From assembly GCA_964581825.1 (NCBI GenBank), contig CAZORB010000186.1, positions 1 to 7,359 on the forward strand: DNA of 7,359 bases, given 5' to 3'. Position 1 is the first letter of the stretch. Every line of letters begins with the position of its first letter. Origin of the DNA: SYIM01 sp964581825. GTDB taxonomy: Bacteria; Pseudomonadota; Gammaproteobacteria; Burkholderiales; Burkholderiaceae_E. Under the pieces are notes generated by a model. That model had not been told where the DNA came from. It did not search any database and saw nothing but the letters and a program-made list of their open reading frames with translations. The position numbers were made by a program, and so were the translations under genes. Positions 6,102 through 7,359 of the stretch are shown piece by piece.

Positions 6102-7114
6102 TACACCTTCAGCCCGTACGCGGTGACAAAGTTTCGAGCCGGGATACCCGGTTTTTCGGTGGCGGTAACCTGAGCTCGAATCATCGGCTCAAACGCAGCT
6201 GTCCAGCGACGCTGTTCTTCGGCCGACAGCGAAATCACTTCTTTGTCCCGTTTGGCCGCCGCCACCGCATCGTCGCTGTGTTTTTGTATGCTGCGCGCGG
6301 CTTTAAGGCTGATCTCGAGCCCGGTGGTCTGGTCGATGATCTGACGCAGGTCTGCGGGCAGCTTCTGGTAGCGCGCCAGGTTCATGTTGACTGAAAACGG
6401 CGAACGCCCCACCGGCACGTCAATGGTGAAATAACGGCATACCTCAAGCAGCTTGAAGTCGATCGCGCCTGCCATCGAGATCAGCGCACCATCCACCACA
6501 CCGCGCTCGATCGAGTTATAGATTTGCCCAGCAGGCATATCGATGGGCGTGGCACCTAGCGCGATCAGCTGCTCGGACTGTGCGGACGAGGGCGTACGAA
6601 TCTTCATGCCCTTCATGTCCTCCAGCCGCCGGACCGCCTTGGAACGCGTCATGACCGCTGCGGCGTCACCCGTCCAGATCACCAGAGGCTTGCTTTCCTT
6701 CATTTCGCCGTCGGTGAAAAACTTCATGTGCTGCCAGATTTTTCGAGTCCCTTCGTCGGAGTTCGACGCCATGCCAGGCAGTTCAGTGAGCGCCATCAGC
6801 GGGAAGTCTGCCGAGGTGTAGCCAGGCAATGTGAAGGTGATGTCAGACAGGCCACGCACCATCTGCTTGTAGAGCTCTGGGGGCTTGCCGCCTAACTGCA
6901 TCGACGGGAACACCCGCAGGTTCAGCCGTCCGCCACTGCGCTCGGCGATTTCCTTGCCCCAGGGCACCAGGATCTGGGTAAGACCATAGTGCGTGGGCGG
7001 AACAAATGTGGCGAGTTTGAGTTCTTCCTGCTGGGCCCGCGAGGTGCCTGGAAGCGTAGCAACAAGTACTGCAACCGACGATGCTGCGGTGAAATGACGA
7101 CGATTGGGGTTCAC
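6101..7114 (-). CDS. dctP: TRAP transporter substrate-binding protein, DctP family
   Basis: A 337-residue periplasmic receptor of a tripartite ATP-independent periplasmic (TRAP) transporter, which delivers organic acids or related solutes to the DctQM membrane pair. The N-terminus NPNRRHFTAASS (2-13) has a twin-arginine-like pair (R5, R6) before a hydrophobic run, with probable cleavage after SRA (25-27). Family features are KLATFVPPTHYG (33-44), SGGRLNLRVFPSMQLG (60-75), LEDMKGMKIRTPSS (164-177) with R173, the likely ligand carboxylate-binding arginine, and GATPIDMPAGQIYNSIERG (187-205) followed by VVDGAL. The start is a GTG at 7114: AGGAGG lies seven bases upstream, whereas an earlier in-frame GTG at 7147 has no comparable site and would place this Shine-Dalgarno in coding sequence. 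It follows the permease gene by 80 nt, so it is downstream of dctM in the operon. The true ligand is unknown; the symbol denotes family, not dicarboxylate specificity. Confidence 0.95.
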   Translation of the reverse strand: MNPNRRHFTAASSVAVLVATLPGTSRAQQEELKLATFVPPTHYGLTQILVPWGKEIAERSGGRLNLRVFPSMQLGGKPPELYKQMVRGLSDITFTLPGYTSADFPLMALTELPGMASNSDEGTRKIWQHMKFFTDGEMKESKPLVIWTGDAAAVMTRSKAVRRLEDMKGMKIRTPSSAQSEQLIALGATPIDMPAGQIYNSIERGVVDGALISMAGAIDFKLLEVCRYFTIDVPVGRSPFSVNMNLARYQKLPADLRQIIDQTTGLEISLKAARSIQKHSDDAVAAAKRDKEVISLSAEEQRRWTAAFEPMIRAQVTATEKPGIPARNFVTAYGLKV

Positions 7115-7118
7115 GGGG

Positions 7119-7127
7119 TCTCCTCCT
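7119..7127 (-). promoter_or_regulatory. Strong Shine-Dalgarno of dctP, sets a GTG start
   Basis: Read on the minus strand, this is AGGAGGAGA, an extended match to the anti-Shine-Dalgarno. It ends four bases before GTG 7114, with the AGGAGG core seven bases away. It decides the start in favour of GTG and suggests high translation, as expected for an abundant periplasmic receptor. Confidence 0.85.
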
Positions 7128-7145
7128 GAAAAGATGTCAAACAGC

Positions 7146-7179
7146 ACGACCGATAGCCTTCTGGCGAGGCCTGGGTCGT
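7146..7179 (-). promoter_or_regulatory. Inter-cistronic hairpin between dctM and dctP
   Basis: In the 80-nt spacer, the minus-strand RNA can pair ACGACC with GGTCGT (outer 6 bp; plus-strand arms 7146-7151 and 7174-7179) and GCCT with AGGC (inner 4 bp; 7156-7159 and 7167-7170). This leaves a 7-nt apical loop and an internal loop of 3 and 4 bases. No U-run follows. It could stabilise the 5' end of a processed dctP message or lower read-through from dctM; either role is inference. Confidence 0.4.
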
Positions 7180-7194
7180 TGTAGGTTGAGAGAT

Positions 7195-7359
7195 TCAGCG
7201 GATCATGGCTTCGGGAATCATCAGGGCAATATCGGGGAAAGCCACGATAAGCGCCACGCAGACGATCATCGCCACCCAGAACGGCATGATCGACCGGAAA
7301 ATCGCACCCATGCTGGTGTCAGGTACCAAGCCCTTGACCACGAATACATTCATGCCAAC
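7195..7359 (-). CDS. dctM: TRAP transporter large permease (DctM), C-terminal part
   Basis: The last 54 codons of a gene that enters from the right edge. The peptide begins VGMNVFVVKGLVPDTSMGAI and continues through a final hydrophobic helix (about residues 26-48 of the visible part) to a TGA at 7195-7197. GMN followed by VxKG, then a PD...MG..FR segment and a terminal membrane helix, is the usual end of DctM/SiaM-type large permease subunits, the inner-membrane sodium-driven channel of TRAP systems. It is followed on the same strand by dctP, so the transporter operon runs leftward with the small subunit (dctQ) probably outside the window. The assignment rests on a short but characteristic tail. 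Confidence 0.85.
   Translation of the reverse strand, partial: VGMNVFVVKGLVPDTSMGAIFRSIMPFWVAMIVCVALIVAFPDIALMIPEAMIR

Noticed and set aside
5608..6173. Long alternative frames on both strands over the SDR gene (5608-6033 minus, 5622-6173 plus)
   Set aside because: Gly/Arg-rich shadows with no motif, incompatible with the clear SDR frame.

Overview
The window looks like chromosomal DNA of a betaproteobacterium, most likely in the Burkholderiales. This is inferred from the high GC content, the Bug-type (TctC) orphan binding receptor, and the mix of Bug, TRAP, SDR, cyclase and FAA-hydrolase genes that is common in that order. I saw no rRNA or tRNA gene, CRISPR array, insertion sequence or phage gene.

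Layout. (1) 13-537 (+): a SOUL-type haem-binding protein. (2) 547-2903 (-): a compact three-gene operon, read from right to left as metal-dependent cyclase/hydrolase, then FAA-hydrolase-family enzyme, then a DUF2889 protein. The gaps are 5 and 15 nt, and each downstream Shine-Dalgarno sequence lies in or against the end of the gene before it. (3) 2904-3063: a divergent control region holding a 7-bp inverted repeat whose arms are 21 bp apart. (4) 3064-3639 (+), a hemerythrin-domain protein, and 3640-4083 (-), a two-CBS-domain protein, meet with their stop codons touching. (5) 4084-4336: a 253-nt divergent intergenic region with small dyads. (6) 4337-6069 (+): a Bug receptor and a classical SDR oxidoreductase, 5 nt apart. 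(7) 6101-7359 (-): a TRAP substrate-binding protein (DctP) preceded by the last 54 codons of the TRAP large permease (DctM), with a predicted hairpin between them.

How the genes may work together. The cyclase and FAA-hydrolase families typically hydrolyse a cyclic or amide/ester bond and a C-C or enol-acid substrate. Two organic-acid binding proteins (Bug and DctP) and an SDR dehydrogenase lie close by. The simplest reading is a peripheral catabolic locus for an unidentified carboxylated, perhaps aromatic-derived, compound, interrupted by a small stress/redox pair (hemerythrin and CBS). No transcriptional regulator and no TctA/TctB permease lies in the window, so the substrate cannot be named from the sequence.

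The least-understood element is the cyclase/FAA-hydrolase/DUF2889 operon. DUF2889 has no function known to me, and its Cys/His/Glu content would fit a third enzyme or a metal- or thiol-dependent accessory protein. All starts given here were chosen from visible ribosome binding sites; several are downstream of the longest possible open frame.
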